The notes: generated from the sequence alone by a model not told the origin. Shown: positions 37,201 through 48,504, counted from the first letter of the stretch. The stretch is 64,000 nt of DNA from Trichinella spiralis (GCA_000181795.3 CM012953.1:19016851-19080850); one strand, 5' to 3'. Program-made: numbers and translations.

Positions 37201-38575
37201 TCAAAGAATGGTCTCGAGAAATTTTGCCACGATGGAATGAATTGTACGTATAAAAGAAAAAAAATTGATAAAGCAAGCTTTGTTTGTATTATTTTTTCAA
37301 AAAAAATTCAGGAAATCTTGCAAAAGGGTGAAAGATTTGTGGGGCAAAGGTTTGCCACCTTGTATTCGAGGCAAAGTTTGGAAACTGGCCATTGCAAATG
37401 AATTGAACGTTACAGAAGGTTTTTTTTATATAATTTAATTTCATTGCGAAATTAAGAGATAAACGTAATAATATATTCTATTTGTTTATAGATCTTTTTT
37501 ACATTTGTTTGCATCGTGCCAAAGATCGCCGGTCTCAGTATAGCAAAGAATGTGATGACAAATCTACAAGCAGTGGTGAGGGAATTTTTGGTGGCAGTAC
37601 CGATTGTTCTTCTATTCAACAACAACAACAACAACAATTCAATGTTGAAAATGGTCAAGATGGTCGTGAAGATGATATTGTTCCTGTGAATCGTGAAAGT
37701 ACGGTCGAATTGATTCATTTGGATGTAGCCCGCACTTTTCCTACGTTGGGAATTTTTCAAATTGGTGGACCATTCTACGATTTATTGCTCAACATGCTCA
37801 GCGCTTATGTTTGTTACAGGCCAGATATTGGTTATGTGAGTTCTTTTTATTTTTTGCTTTCAAAAAAACTAATATTTTCAGTCTTGTTTTTTTACCTAAT
37901 AATAATAATAATGACGACATTGTGTGATCCATTTCAGGTTCAAGGTATGTCTTTCATTGCAGCCATTTTGCTGTTGAATTTGGATCTTGTGGATGCTTTT
38001 ATTGCCTTTTGCAACTTGTTGAATCGTCCAGCGTTGATGTCATTTTTTCGTTTACAGCAAGATAAAATGGAACGTTACTTCACTGCTTATGACGTTTATT
38101 TCAAATTAGCATTGCCAAAATTGCACGAACACTTCAACAATTTGGACATCAGTCCAAATCTTTACCTGATCGACTGGTAAGTAGAACAGTTAAATTGATG
38201 GTGAATAAAAAAAATTATAATAATGCATCTTGGACAGGTTGTACACAATTTATGCCAAATCACTGCCGTTGGAAATCACTTGTCGCATATGGGATTTGTT
38301 CCTACGTGATGGTGACCGGTATTTATACGACGCTGCGCTTGGTGATTATTGTTTTCATTATTTATATATTTGGTGAAAAAAAATATACATATATTTCAGG
38401 CATTTTGTGCATGTACGAAGATATTTTATTGCAAATGGATTTCGATCGAAGTGTGCAATTTTTGACTCATTTGCCTGACAGAATTCAAGCGAACAATTTG
38501 TTCAAGCGTATTGATCAAGTTAAAGCTAGTGTTGACAAAGAACGTCATATTTTCAACAGCCTATTGGACGATTGA
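34212..38575 (+). CDS. TBC1D12/TBC1D14-type Rab GTPase-activating protein, 9 exons
   Basis: Exons: 34212-34428, 34746-35307, 35389-35532, 37043-37243, 37312-37418, 37492-37835, 37938-38176, 38238-38341, 38400-38575, giving 697 aa in frame. Exon 2 could instead end at 35355, adding 16 codons without a frame change. The N-terminal 300 residues are Ser/Asn-rich; a hydrophobic stretch (LVSGILILSVLSFVVVSCII) sits near residue 90. A Lys/Glu-rich coiled coil (exon 4, residues 308-370) leads into the TBC domain: WGKGLPPCIRGKVW, IHLDVARTF carrying the catalytic Arg finger (IxxDxxR), GYVQGMSF carrying the Gln finger (YxQ), then YLIDWLYTIYAKSLPL and CRIWDLFLRDG. Both catalytic residues are present. A CAA-coded polyQ tract lies at 37617-37636. 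The family stimulates GTP hydrolysis by Rabs in recycling-endosome and autophagy traffic. Subfamily assignment rests on order and wording of motifs. Confidence 0.9.
35533..37042 (+). other. Intron 3 of the TBC gene
   Basis: A 1.5 kb intron, much longer than the other introns of this gene (51-317 nt). It contains an ATT run at about 36,055-36,074 and short frames without motifs. No nested gene was recognised. Confidence 0.75.
36055..36074. repeat. ATT microsatellite
   Basis: Trinucleotide run inside intron 3 of the TBC gene. Confidence 0.85.
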
Positions 38576-39312
38576 CAACATCGTCTGCGTTAGTGTTCTA
38601 TTTCATCGTCAGCAAGAGTGATCTTTTTTTTGATGAAGAAAAAAAATTTTTCTCAATTTGATGCAGTTGAAATGGAATTTTTTCATTTTATTATTTATTA
38701 TTTGTGCCCATGTTTTTATTCATTTTTCAATCACAGCTTTGCCATGCGACATTTGTCTTGCCAATTTTTTTGGTGAAATTGTGTTTTTTGTGATCGATGG
38801 TCAAAGCAACAAGAAGCTTTTTTGTACCCGGCTTGCTCTTGGCAACGGCAATCTCAACACCAAATTTTCTACTTAAATGTTAATGAAGTTAGGCTAGCGA
38901 GTTGTTCTTGAAAGACAGACAAAGTGCCCCTCCCCCGCCTTTGCTAAAATAATGCAAATTGACGGGTTCGACGATTTTTGTGGTCTTAAAATTTTATTTT
39001 TCATTTTTTGCATTTTTATCACTTGTATCAATTCTACTTCTTTGTATCGTTTTCTCATGCAATCGCAACTACTGCTGCTCCGCTTCAGCCGCTAATCGAC
39101 GACCCATACCCACATGCTGCCTGTGAACTGATTTTCCATTTGGTTTTTTTCTCGCTTACACAAATTTTTACACGTGCCTTTTTTTTCTCTTCCATTTTAC
39201 AAAACTTAAGCAACACGAACAAATTCCCACTGACGAGAGCAGTATATGATGTGTAATGAAACTTATGGCGGGTTTCAAACTTCTGCTTCTTCTCCAAACG
39301 AAATTTTCCCCT

Positions 39313-39340
39313 CCCTCCTCCTCCTCCTCCTCCTCCTCCT
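39313..39340. repeat. (CTC)n microsatellite
   Basis: About nine CTC units in a pyrimidine-rich tract. It generates artificial poly-Gly frames on the minus strand, which should not be taken as coding. Confidence 0.9.
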
Positions 39341-39587
39341 TTTTTCCCTCCTTTGTTCAACATTCTTCTACTGATTGGTTATGATGCTACTACATATTGG
39401 CAGCTACTTTCCCATTGTTTGTTTTTCAAATTTTTTGTTTGCATATACATGGTTGAACAGTGCACAGAGGTTACATTTTTATTTCTGGCCGGTTACATTT
39501 TTTTACGCTGTGTATAATTAATTAATCTATTTGCATCGTTTTCACTGCTGAATTATGAATGCCTGCAATTGCAGAAGCTGTTTTTTC

Positions 39588-39613
39588 CTTTCTTTATTTC
39601 TTTCTTTCTTTCT
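39588..39613. repeat. (TTTC)n tract
   Basis: Imperfect TTTC tetranucleotide repeat in intergenic DNA. Confidence 0.8.
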
Positions 39614-40910
39614 ATGCGATCAGCGTCTCTTTTCAGTTTGTTGTCTATGCAACGAAATAAATTTTTAAAAAATGTATATTTTTCCATTTCTGCTTTTTAT
39701 TTTTCTTAAATACGTACAAATTGTCGTGCTATTTGCTTCACAGCGAGTTGTGTATATTTATTGAAAATTATCACGGAAAGTGATAACTGCCACCATTCAA
39801 CAACTAAAACAGACCATTTTCTCACAGCATGGTCAATTTATCATTCACTTGCAGTTGCACACTTCATGAACAAATAATATTTCATATTTTTAAAAATAAA
39901 TTGAATTTCAAAATTAGATTGTTTAACAATATTTTGAAACATGCTTCGAATTATTTTGGAAACGTTGGTTATAAAAAAAATTGTTCATTGCAATTACAAC
40001 TCCAGTAAAACTATATACTACTACTAACCACCAACTGCACTACAAATCTACTGCCACTATACAATACAAGAGACAGCTACATTTTACAAGCTTTATGCAA
40101 CAACTATCATCCACTTCATCAGACAAGCAGTTTAGCAAATACAAGCAAAAGTTAAAAATATATTAAAATGATTGAATTCAATAAGAAACTCTGCATGAGA
40201 AAATTGAAGTGAAATGTTGAGAAATTAAATTGTGAAACATATACCAAACATTAAAATAAACAATCACATAAACGACACACAATCACAGCTTATTATTGCT
40301 GAAGAGCAAAAAATTAAATTGTTGCGTCCAAAGGTAAAAATGCACACTGAGAGAGCAGTTAGACCGTATTTTTCAGGAGCAGTGAACTTCTTCTGTATTC
40401 TTTCTTTACTTAGCGGTGGGATGAACTCAACCGCTCATCAGTGGAAACAACAACCAGAAATTGCAAGTGGCTCATATTTCGAGAAGACTGTTGTCAAACA
40501 GTTCAACACTGTAAACAACACGGATTAACACAACAGAGTCGAAGAAAGAAACGTTAAGCAGGATCATGATCATAATCTTGACTGGACACAATGCTCTTTC
40601 TGACAATAATCTTCAGCTCGATATTTTATTAATTCAATCTGAATAATAATTAGCATGATTTGCCAACTAAGGCGGAAGCAGATTATCTGAGCAGATCGCT
40701 GGTCATCAAGTTCAGCAGTGCTGCTGAGCAATGGCGCTACGTGCAAGAAATTCGGATACAATAACTTGCCAAGCAACTCACACATGTACAAATCAATTCG
40801 TCACAGCAACAGGAGCACATTGGTCCGTGACGTGATTTTCACTCCCGCCAATCGTAGTCATCCTGCCAGTCACTGCACAAACATTGGAAACCCATTTCCC
40901 ACATTTCAGT

Positions 40911-40931
40911 AATAATAATAATAATAATAAA
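40911..40931. repeat. (AAT)n microsatellite
   Basis: Seven AAT-type units followed by A-rich sequence. Confidence 0.85.
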
Positions 40932-41188
40932 ACATTTATTTTATTCAATAGAAACAATAACAAATAAATACCGCATATCACACAGTCGCTTGGTTAATGT
41001 CAGTCTAATTTCTTTGTGCTTCTATAGCAAGATGGATATTATTGTTTACAAAGAAACAGACTAAAACAGATTCCTAACACCATACTATAACTATGAAACA
41101 ACTATTCCACAACCATACTATTACTGTAATACAAGTATACTAACACTGAGACGGTAGATGATTTTGAGGACCGGTCCAAGATGCGGAC

Positions 41189-41600
41189 CTAGGTTTGGAG
41201 CAAAACAAATCCATTGTTATGTCTCTTGTAAATGTCAAATGAGACAAGCGCCTTTGAGCCACTATCATTGTGAATTTCCCAGTACACTCGCCAAGCAATT
41301 AACATGACGTTGTTGATGACATTTCCCCATTGTTTGAATTTTAGTGTAGACTGGTTACCAGATAACAGATTGTCCATTATATCGATACCAGCCATGAACC
41401 GATTATTCTGCTGTATGATGTTCGGCAATCAGACATCGACTGCAATGTGGGTTCTTCTGGAGTAACATCTCACGTGATTCACTGGCTGAGCTGTGAGATG
41501 GTTAGACGCTAATCACTACACTGTCACCATTCCTGCAGCATGCAAGCATTTCAACATCATACCTAAAATCAAAGAAGCCTTGTCTATCTTAGCGACAACT
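41189..41600 (-). pseudogene. PiggyBac-like transposase fragment
   Basis: The minus frame reads MPNIIQQNNRFMAGIDIMDN, then TLKFKQWGNVINNVMLIAWR. This matches the piggyBac core PxxIxxYNxxMGGVDxxDQ followed by K-W-W and the NAW/AAW motif, including the third catalytic Asp. The upstream part (to about 41,600) is recognisable only in broken frames. The N-terminal catalytic half is missing. Cut-and-paste activity is impossible for this fragment. Confidence 0.75.
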
Positions 41601-41689
41601 TCATTCAGATTTTGCTTTTGCTGCACAAATGGTTCCCGTCGATATAATATTTTTGTAGGTTAAGTTTAATATGCTGTTTAAAACATTTT

Positions 41690-41860
41690 AAAGAAATCCG
41701 AATAATTAAACAAATAAAATATCACAAATCATTCGCCCACTTACTGATCAAAGCTGAATAACTAATAAAATATCATGTCATTCGACAATTCTCATTGAAA
41801 CGCCATACAGTCTGCCTATCAGTGAACAGCCAATCAAAAAGTAGGTCAAAATCGAGCGAA
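41690..41860. repeat. Terminal-repeat-like segment beside piggyBac fragment
   Basis: This segment shares several short strings, in the same order, with the right arm of the inverted-repeat element at about 63,200-63,340: a CACCCA/CGCCCA start, CTAATAAAATA, CCTATCAG and AGCCAATCA followed by an A-run. The similarity is partial and judged by eye. It suggests a diverged end of a related DNA element. Confidence 0.4.
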
Positions 41861-42702
41861 CGAACGGTGAGCACACCATTCCTGAAGTTCTGGAAAATTA
41901 AAAAAAAATATTTCTTTATAATAAAGCTCACTTTTGGGTACATTTGTCATTTGTTTATTATTTACACCGATTTACTTATTTATAGCATGAACTGAAGGGC
42001 AGAGGAATATGATTACTTGAACTTTGATCATTTGACACCTAATCAAGTAAATAAGAAGGGAGAAAATTATCATCTTTGCTACAGTGAAATTCAGTCGTTC
42101 AGATATGTGCTTGTGTACCGACTAAATTTCATAATGATGAATACAGAACATCTATCATACCTGTATGTATACATTCGGGCAATGGATCGAAATTACACGA
42201 ATGCTGTTGCTTGACAACAGCCAACACATTCATATTTGTATATGAAAGCATTCGTCATAGAGAACTATGACATTTTGGATGAAATTTTTTTCCAACGTAT
42301 TGATAATGAATAAGTTTTTCAGTTTACAGATTATCATGCAGTTGCAAATATTTGTTTTACATTGTCCATGCTCTTTGTCATATTGCACATCTAAATTTTC
42401 ATTCACTTTTGTTTTCATTAAAATTTGAAATCAAAACAGTCTTTCCATATGAACCGCAAATGAGAGGAAATGTGATGAATAACGCGGAATATTTTCCGGT
42501 TCGATTAGTAAATTTACTGCATTTCAAAATTTTAGCCTACCTTTGCCAACAGTGCAAAATGTGTGGAGATGCTTCCTCTTCAAGAAACATCAGAAACAAA
42601 AGAAAGGAAGATACTAACGAATAAAATGAAATTAAATGAAACAATGAAAGAAAACTGAAAAAAATCTAGAAAAAGTGAAGTAAAATATATTTTCATAAGT
42701 AA
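41861..42702. other. Intergenic, nothing firm
   Basis: AT-rich DNA between the piggyBac debris and the UBR7 stop codon. A plus-strand frame at about 42,440-42,624, after an AACAG acceptor-like site, ends with LVNLLHFKILAYLCQQCKMC, which vaguely recalls the Cys-bearing tail of leucine-rich-repeat proteins. No repeats or other exons support it. Confidence 0.35.
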
Positions 42703-45063
42703 CTAATATTTCTTGTCTTCATAGCGCGCACGCTTGTTTTCAATGATGCGTTCTAATCGTTGATTAAGACGCTGAACATCTTCCATAGTTATAGTCTAAA
42801 ATGTAAATTCACGTTCCTTAAAAATGTGAAACAATTAAAATAAGTCTTTAATTTTATTACTTGTCCATCACTTTCAGCAACCATCTGTGAAAATTCTTTC
42901 TTCATTTCCGCAATTCCTACAGTTTAAAATGTTTCAAACTTGAACCGAAACATCAAAATATTCTATCTGAAAATTTTACCATATGCTATTTCTAACTTTT
43001 GCGACGGATTCATTCCAACAGTGTAATGATCGAACATTTCTTCTACTGATGACATAGTATTCTTTTGTGAATTCTCGTTGTACTTTTCAAAAGTATCTTC
43101 ATCGTCCAGCAGAAATTCACAGTCATAACTTTTATATAAATCCTACAACAATTACAATTTTATTATAACATCCAGAATACTGTAACAATTAATACCAAGC
43201 ATAGTAAACAATGACATAATTCTTTCCGCCATCCATTTCTCATAAATACATCATACGAATAAGATTCCAGAGTTCGACCAGAAAGTAAACAACTGTTACT
43301 CTATAAAAATTTAAAAAATACGTTTTAATTTAATGCAATCATATTAAATTTTAACGCCATTTCAATTTTTCAATCATACTACATTATTGTAAAAAATCAA
43401 GTACCTCCTCATTTTTAACAGCAGGTAGTACGCATTTCTCTTCATCAGACAACTGCTAAAAAATCATATTTTATTTATCTTATGAAACAATACTTATTAA
43501 TTATTTGATTTTTAACTGCAACATTTTTCACTTCAGCATCAGCATGTTTCACATCTTCAACCTTCAACAAAATATAATGATACTAATTCTCATGCAAATA
43601 TATTAAAAAAAACCTTTTCAGCTTTTAGTTGTTCTACACTTTCAGTTTCGTTGCCTTCTTCAATTACACTGTTCTGCTAAAATAAAATTTCCATTATTTT
43701 AATTAGTTAACAAAGAACTTAAATAAACGCTTCAGTACCTTGTTTTCCGCTTCAAATGCACCGTGTTCAACATCTACAGTCTGAACATATTAATAATTAC
43801 TTTAAAAATTAATGTAACATCAAAAATACCTCTGTTTCTGACTTCTTATCTTCATCAGTTTTTTCCATCACTCCATATTTCTCCTAAAATTTAACATAAC
43901 TCAGAAAACAATTTTAAAGCGAAAATTACTTACTACATACTATGTAAAACGCTAAAAATGGTCTTTTTGCAGCGCAAACCTTGCAAATCAGTTCGTTATC
44001 TCCATCCTCATAACTGCCAGTTATATGCTAAAATGGAAAATAGACAAGCGCTTATAAATGATACACTACTTTATATTTTTACGCCTTTATGAAACCAGTC
44101 TTCACAAAAAATGCATGTAAACATATCGTCCTCCATTGTTTCGTTCGACTTTTCATTGCAATAGCAATATTTGCCTTCAAAATTGTGGCCATATATATTC
44201 TTCTCGTTAACTGGATCTTTCTCCTAAAATAAATGATCATGTAGTAACAAATAAATGCCTTGGCCATTACCTTTTAGTTATTTTATATTTCAAATACAAG
44301 TAAATTTTTGTTATTAAAAAAACTGACACCTACCGGGACAAATGAGCAACATACATCTTTATTCGTGCTATTTCCACAGTCACACCGGAAATTTCTAAAT
44401 TAAATAATATTACTGCAACTTATTGTTAATTTTTTTATTCAGAAAATTTTAGTAACAGCATGGCATTATAAGATTTAACTGAAAAACATACCGCTTCGTG
44501 TATAACTGCAAAGCATCGTGTGTATTGTGGCATTTCAAGTAGCAAGCAGTACAAATACCACAAAACGAACCACTTTTCTCCCAACAAGTAATACAAGAAT
44601 AAATTGCCTGTCGCTTCACATAGCCCTAAATATTTCAAATGGATGTTTAAAAAACCAACTGAAAATGCAATTACTTTTAAAATTAAACGGTGCTGCAAAG
44701 TAAGTCACAAACAATATTATTTCAACGTACGCTTCTATTAAATACTATGAACATGCAATCAAATAATTACAACTAAAACAGAATTGTTATAAGATAAATA
44801 CAAAAATATGAAAAAAAATCAGCAAAATTTAAGTAATCATTCAAAAATTATAGACAAAAATGAATTCGTAAATAAAAAAATTAAAGATAAGAAAATTAAC
44901 ATCTCAGACAAGCTTAATGTTTTTCAAATGCAAATACATGTAGGCAGCTTACGAGTGGATATGTGCAGTCTGATGTCCCATGTGCTCCGGCCAGCTCGTC
45001 AACATCTTCATAAAACTGAATAAGATCATTGATATTCAAAACGGGTTCAGATTCATCGCTCAT
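42703..45063 (-). CDS. UBR7 homologue: UBR-box plus PHD protein, 14 exons
   Basis: Exons in transcript order: 45063-44953, 44625-44492, 44394-44334, 44223-44083, 44027-43941, 43883-43830, 43780-43739, 43676-43614, 43561-43517, 43455-43405, 43300-43196, 43142-42980, 42916-42861, 42795-42703. All borders are GT-AG; the sum is 401 aa against about 425 in human UBR7. The UBR zinc box spans residues 30-100: CTYPLGYVKRQAIYSC, CGICTACYLKCHNTH, then YTKRNFRCDCG. An atypical PHD follows (about 105-175): NFEGKYCYCNE, FTCIFCEDWFHKG, ELICKVCAAKRPFLAFY. A variable acidic linker is coded by five tiny exons. The conserved C-terminal module starts at GWRKELCHC and continues with YDCEFLLDDEDTFEKY. UBR7 binds chromatin and N-degron-like ends and acts with E3 ligase function, including H2B ubiquitination in mammals. 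Identification is firm from domain order; activity is inferred from the family. Confidence 0.93.
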
Positions 45064-45427
45064 GCTTTTTTTACAAGTAAAAACACTTCGGTCAAAATGC
45101 CACCTCAACGTCACCTTTTACTGATTAACTTTTATACTATAGATCTGAAGGTATAATTTACGAATTGGGTCATTTTCAAATATTTTACAGCAAACAATTA
45201 AAAACACAATGAAACTAGATTAAAAAGCATTAGGTTTATTTTGTTAATTTTGTATTTGTATGAAATGAAAAGCGTTTTCACTCATTTTTCGAAGCATAAA
45301 TGTCAAAGCCATGAAATATAAATTCAAAAATAATGAACATAGGATTTAATTAATTTAATTGTAATTTAAGCAAATAAATAAATATTTTTTAGCTTTTATT
45401 TGCAAAATGCAGTTAATTTAACAAAGG
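45064..45427. other. Upstream flank of UBR7 gene
   Basis: AT-rich DNA holding the UBR7 promoter and ending where retroelement sequence begins. No specific motif is claimed. Confidence 0.4.
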
Positions 45428-45457
45428 TATTTGTTTCGGACGGAACAATGGGGATAC
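45428..45457 (+). mobile_element. 3' internal tail (polypurine tract) of a lost BEL/Pao copy
   Basis: The string from TTTCGGACGGAACAATGGGG to the LTR matches the sequence just before the LTR at 53,312. It is the plus-strand primer region at the 3' end of the family's internal part. The element body that should lie upstream is gone. Confidence 0.6.
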
Positions 45458-45692
45458 TGTAACATTCGAACCTTCATATCATACTGTTGTAGTTTCGCTT
45501 CAATATTTTCTCGTGTGATCGATAAAATCAATCGTACGTGTGTGAGCGTGATCAATAAAACCTTCCTATCCTCTGTACTTTGCGTCTTGTTTCTGTTCGG
45601 CACTCGACACGCTTGAGTTTCCCTTAAATTTGAAGCCTACAGTCCACTACCAAGTTATCGGAGGGAGTTCACCGCATCGTCTCCAATGAACA
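45458..45692 (+). mobile_element. BEL/Pao LTR, family Y, copy 1
   Basis: Begins TGTAACATT and ends AATGAACA. It aligns along its length with 53312-53524, sharing CATATCATACTGTTGTAG, a GATCAATAAAACC polyadenylation region and GCATCGTCT/GAATCGTCT near the end. It is followed by TTTAATGG and a TCATCCGAGCCGG primer-binding-like site, as in BEL elements. It is preceded by a polypurine tail, so it served as both a 3' and a 5' LTR or lies in a tandem. Confidence 0.75.
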
Positions 45693-46190
45693 TTTAATGG
45701 TCATCCGAGCCGGAGACATGAAGCAAGCAACTTACGGATAGTGAAGTGATGATGGTTTCAGCTGCCAGAACAAGGTCGAAGAAACTGGCAGTGAACCTAA
45801 TCGACTGAATCAACTCCTGGAAGAGTTGGATGAGCTATGCATCGCCTCCGCTGACGCCTGCGAGATTAAGGATCAAATATCAATGACTAAACGTCTGTAT
45901 CTCGAGACAGAGGCCCTTTAGACAGAGCTAGAGCAGAACCTGGAAGAGGAAGAAATGCGGAGAGCATCTGAGGATTGGTCAAAGTATCGGAAGACCTTCA
46001 GACAGCGGAAGGTGAAGGCGCGCGCCTTGATCCGCCAGATGCAGTGAATGCAGGAAGATCAGCCAACGGGTGCTGATGATGCTAGCCTAGCTGGTAAGTC
46101 AGCGCGCATCGGGAATGGAAAGCTGCTGGATCTGAGACTGCCGCAGTTTTCTGGAGAAGTACTGGAAGCTGCGTTGAATTTCGCTTACCC
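45693..46190 (+). pseudogene. BEL/Pao gag N-terminal fragment, family Y
   Basis: Starts at the primer-binding-like site. Coding reads NRLNQLLEELDELCIASADA, a coiled-coil stretch with LEQNLEEEEMRRA, then KLLDLRLPQFSGEVLE, which is the L-P-x-F-x-G-x-x-x-E opening of the DUF1759 gag region. In-frame stops are present. It is cut at about 46,190 by unrelated sequence and an inverted LTR. Confidence 0.65.
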
Positions 46191-46256
46191 CCTATCCTGC
46201 TTGGTAGGTGTCGTAATTATTTCGAGTTGTAGTTAAAATGCAAACGAAAATATTAC

Positions 46257-46796
46257 TGTAACTTATACCCTTATACTTATCATATAACTGATAATATAAT
46301 TCTAATATCGTTGCAGCATCACAGGGAACAATACTGCACTTTTTAATAACTGACAATCAGGTTCCAATACTGACTGTAGTTCTTCGCGCCTTATTCGTCC
46401 ACGTGTTCTTAGCAGTAACGACAGTCAGAGAGAAACAGTTTTTCTCAACGAATTCAACAAAAAACGCTCAAGCAGAATCACTTTGCAAGCGGCTGGTGAG
46501 ACTGCTGCCGACTTCTTCTTTTGATTTCTCCACACTTCTCCGCAGACTATCAGACTAGTTATGAACTTCTCTTCTTCTCTCATATACATACGAGTTTCTG
46601 GTAAACATCACATATTTTCTTTGCCGTCTGAATATAATTTTCACAGAGAGTGTATGTTATGGGCAGCTGCCTATTATTGACATTTCTTCGGTGTAGCTTT
46701 GTCGGGAGTTAATTGCTAAGCGTTCGAGTAAACAAGTTATTTATAGCATCTAAAAATAGCTACTAAATGTTCAAGTAAACATTCTAGTTTCTAACA
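46257..46796 (-). mobile_element. LTR, family Z, copy 1 (inverted)
   Basis: On the minus strand it begins TGTTAGAAACTAG and ends TTACA, 540 bp. It is the inverted partner of 53530-54088: shared strings include GCTATAAATAACTTGTTTAC, ACTGTTTCTCTCTGA and GTGGACGAATAAGGCGCGAA. No matching 5-bp flanks are seen (ATTAC on the left, ATCTC on the right), so one side has been rearranged since insertion. Confidence 0.75.
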
Positions 46797-46879
46797 ATCT
46801 CAATTCAATTTGAATAACTAACTTATTTCTGTCTAGCGTGCACGCCGCCTGATCAATCAGTCTCAGAGCTCAGGGGGTT

Positions 46880-47990
46880 GTCTTAAAGGCAAAAAAAGTC
46901 TTGTTGTCGACTGTTCAGTCACGATTAACAGGTTCATTCTACTGGATGCTTACCCTTTACCAAAAATAGACTCTCTCCTGCAGAGGATAGCAAAGTATCG
47001 AGTCTTTAGTACCATTGACTTGAAAAGCGCTTATCATCAAATCCCCATACTGAACGAAGAAAAGCTGTATACGGCCTGTGAAGCTGATGGCTCTTTGTAC
47101 CAATTTACCCGTATTCCGTTCGGAGTGACGAACGGTGTGGCTTGTTTCCAGAGTGTTATCAACTCTTTTATCGAAAAGGAAAAAACTAAAAGGGGTCGTC
47201 GCGTATCTAGATGATGTAACCGTTTGTGGACTGTCGCAAGACGATCATGATAAGAATTTAGAACAATTCTTATCTGCAGCCAAAAAGTGGAACTTTACCT
47301 TCAACACAGCCAAATGTTCGTTCTTGACTTCGAACCTGCGCATTCTTGGTCACGAAATAGAAAATGGAGAAATACGACCTGGCCCGTAGCGCCTACAGCC
47401 GTTGCGAGATCTACCTTTACCATTGGATGCGAAAGCTCTCCAGCGAGTACTCGGCTTGTTTGCTTATTATTCCCAATGGATATTTAACTACTCTTACAAA
47501 ATAAGGCCCCTCATTGACACTAAACTCTACCGTTATCACTGGAAGCCAAAACAGCGTTCGAATGTAATGTGGATGATTAGGTTATAGCAAGCGGAACAAC
47601 CGAGAGAATAATTAGCTACTAGGGAGGAGAGAACCAGCCACCGTAAGATGATCACTTGAGGACCATTAAATACAGTATTTCAATCACTCATCACGCGAAC
47701 AAATTAAAAAAATGACATTGAGAACTCCGCTGTAAGAGCTGTACGAAACTTTACACTTCGATCTGGAAACTAATGCTTCTGATGTTGTGATCGCAGCCGT
47801 GCTGAACCAACTAGGGCGACCTGTCGCATTTTTCTCAAGAGCCCTGCAAGGTCCCAAAAAGAGGTATGCTGTCATTGAGAAGGAAGCGCAAGCGATTATC
47901 GAAGCATTATCTGACAGGACGGGCGTTTTACTATGAAAACGGACCAGAAGTCAGTAAGCTTTATGTTCAAAAAGAAACTATAACGAGCGA
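46880..47990 (+). pseudogene. Ty3/Gypsy reverse transcriptase-RNase H fragment
   Basis: Reverse transcriptase motifs in order: LLDAYPLPKIDSLL, FSTIDLKSAYHQIPI, FTRIPFGVTNGVACFQ, then after a frameshift VAYLDDVTVCG with the catalytic Asp pair, and LRILGHEIENG. The connection region has LPLPLDAKALQRVLGLFAYY. RNase H follows: HFDLETNASDVVIAAVLNQ, GRPVAFFSRAL and MKTDQKSVSFMF. There are several frameshifts and stops. No gag, protease or integrase of this element is attached. Sequence at 47,575-47,700 between RT and RNase H is eroded. Confidence 0.85.
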
Positions 47991-48020
47991 AATTGTAGGT
48001 CACTCGTTCGTTGATATTAG

Positions 48021-48251
48021 TGTACTGTGTTGAGAACTCCCGGCGTAATCGGCGGGTGTGAACGCGAGTGAAAAACGTGACCTTGTGTGTGTTGTGTTGG
48101 CGTGTAATTGTTTTGTATGATTATTCCCGGGTAAATCTTAGTTTCCGTGTGTTGTTGTTCCCGAACTGTAACTAACGCTCATATGCCGGAGAAAGGGCCA
48201 GTGACCCGTTAGTGAAATTCAACTGTTCCGAGTACAGTTGGATCGAATACA
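48021..48251 (+). mobile_element. BEL/Pao 5' LTR, family X
   Basis: Begins TGTACTGTG and ends GAATACA, immediately followed by TATTTTGGTGCCACGAGCCG, the usual BEL primer-binding context. It adjoins the gag of the large BEL/Pao element. It does not resemble the LTR at that element's other end. Confidence 0.55.
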
Positions 48252-48504
48252 TATTTTGGTGCCACGAGCCGGGAAGGCCGGAATCTGAGAAATTTTGATC
48301 TTGTGTAACGAAACAACACTTTTATTCAGTGGGTTATAACTATATAAAGCGATAACACACACGCAAGAGGGTACACTCACGGCAATACTGAACTCGTTAG
48401 CACGTCGACTCAACGTCACTTTATGCCAAAAATTAGCTCTCCTACTGTGGGTTATTGATGTTTAGGTTGTTGAGATCGTAATCACATTACACTTGTTTCA
48501 CGAG

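Larger units (their letters stand above)
38576..41180. other. 3' flank of TBC gene and intergenic DNA
   Basis: The first few hundred bases are T-rich and probably include the TBC 3' UTR. The rest holds simple repeats and short frames without motifs. A block at 40,560-40,900 is less AT-rich and may be the eroded left part of the piggyBac-like element next to it; this is not demonstrated. Confidence 0.45.

Noticed and set aside
39085-39363. Minus-strand frame with a poly-Gly stretch
   Set aside because: It is produced by the CTC microsatellite at 39,313-39,340.
40232-40528. 98-codon plus-strand frame left of the piggyBac fragment
   Set aside because: No motif or homology is recognisable and there is no splice context; it may be old repeat DNA.
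44083-44090. GC-AG intron after UBR7 exon 4
   Set aside because: Moving the border by two bases gives a normal GT donor (GGC then GTAAAA) and keeps the frame, coding Lys-Gly after Trp-Phe-His.
46252-46801. Target-site duplication for the inverted LTR
   Set aside because: The flanking 5 bp (ATTAC and ATCTC) do not match.
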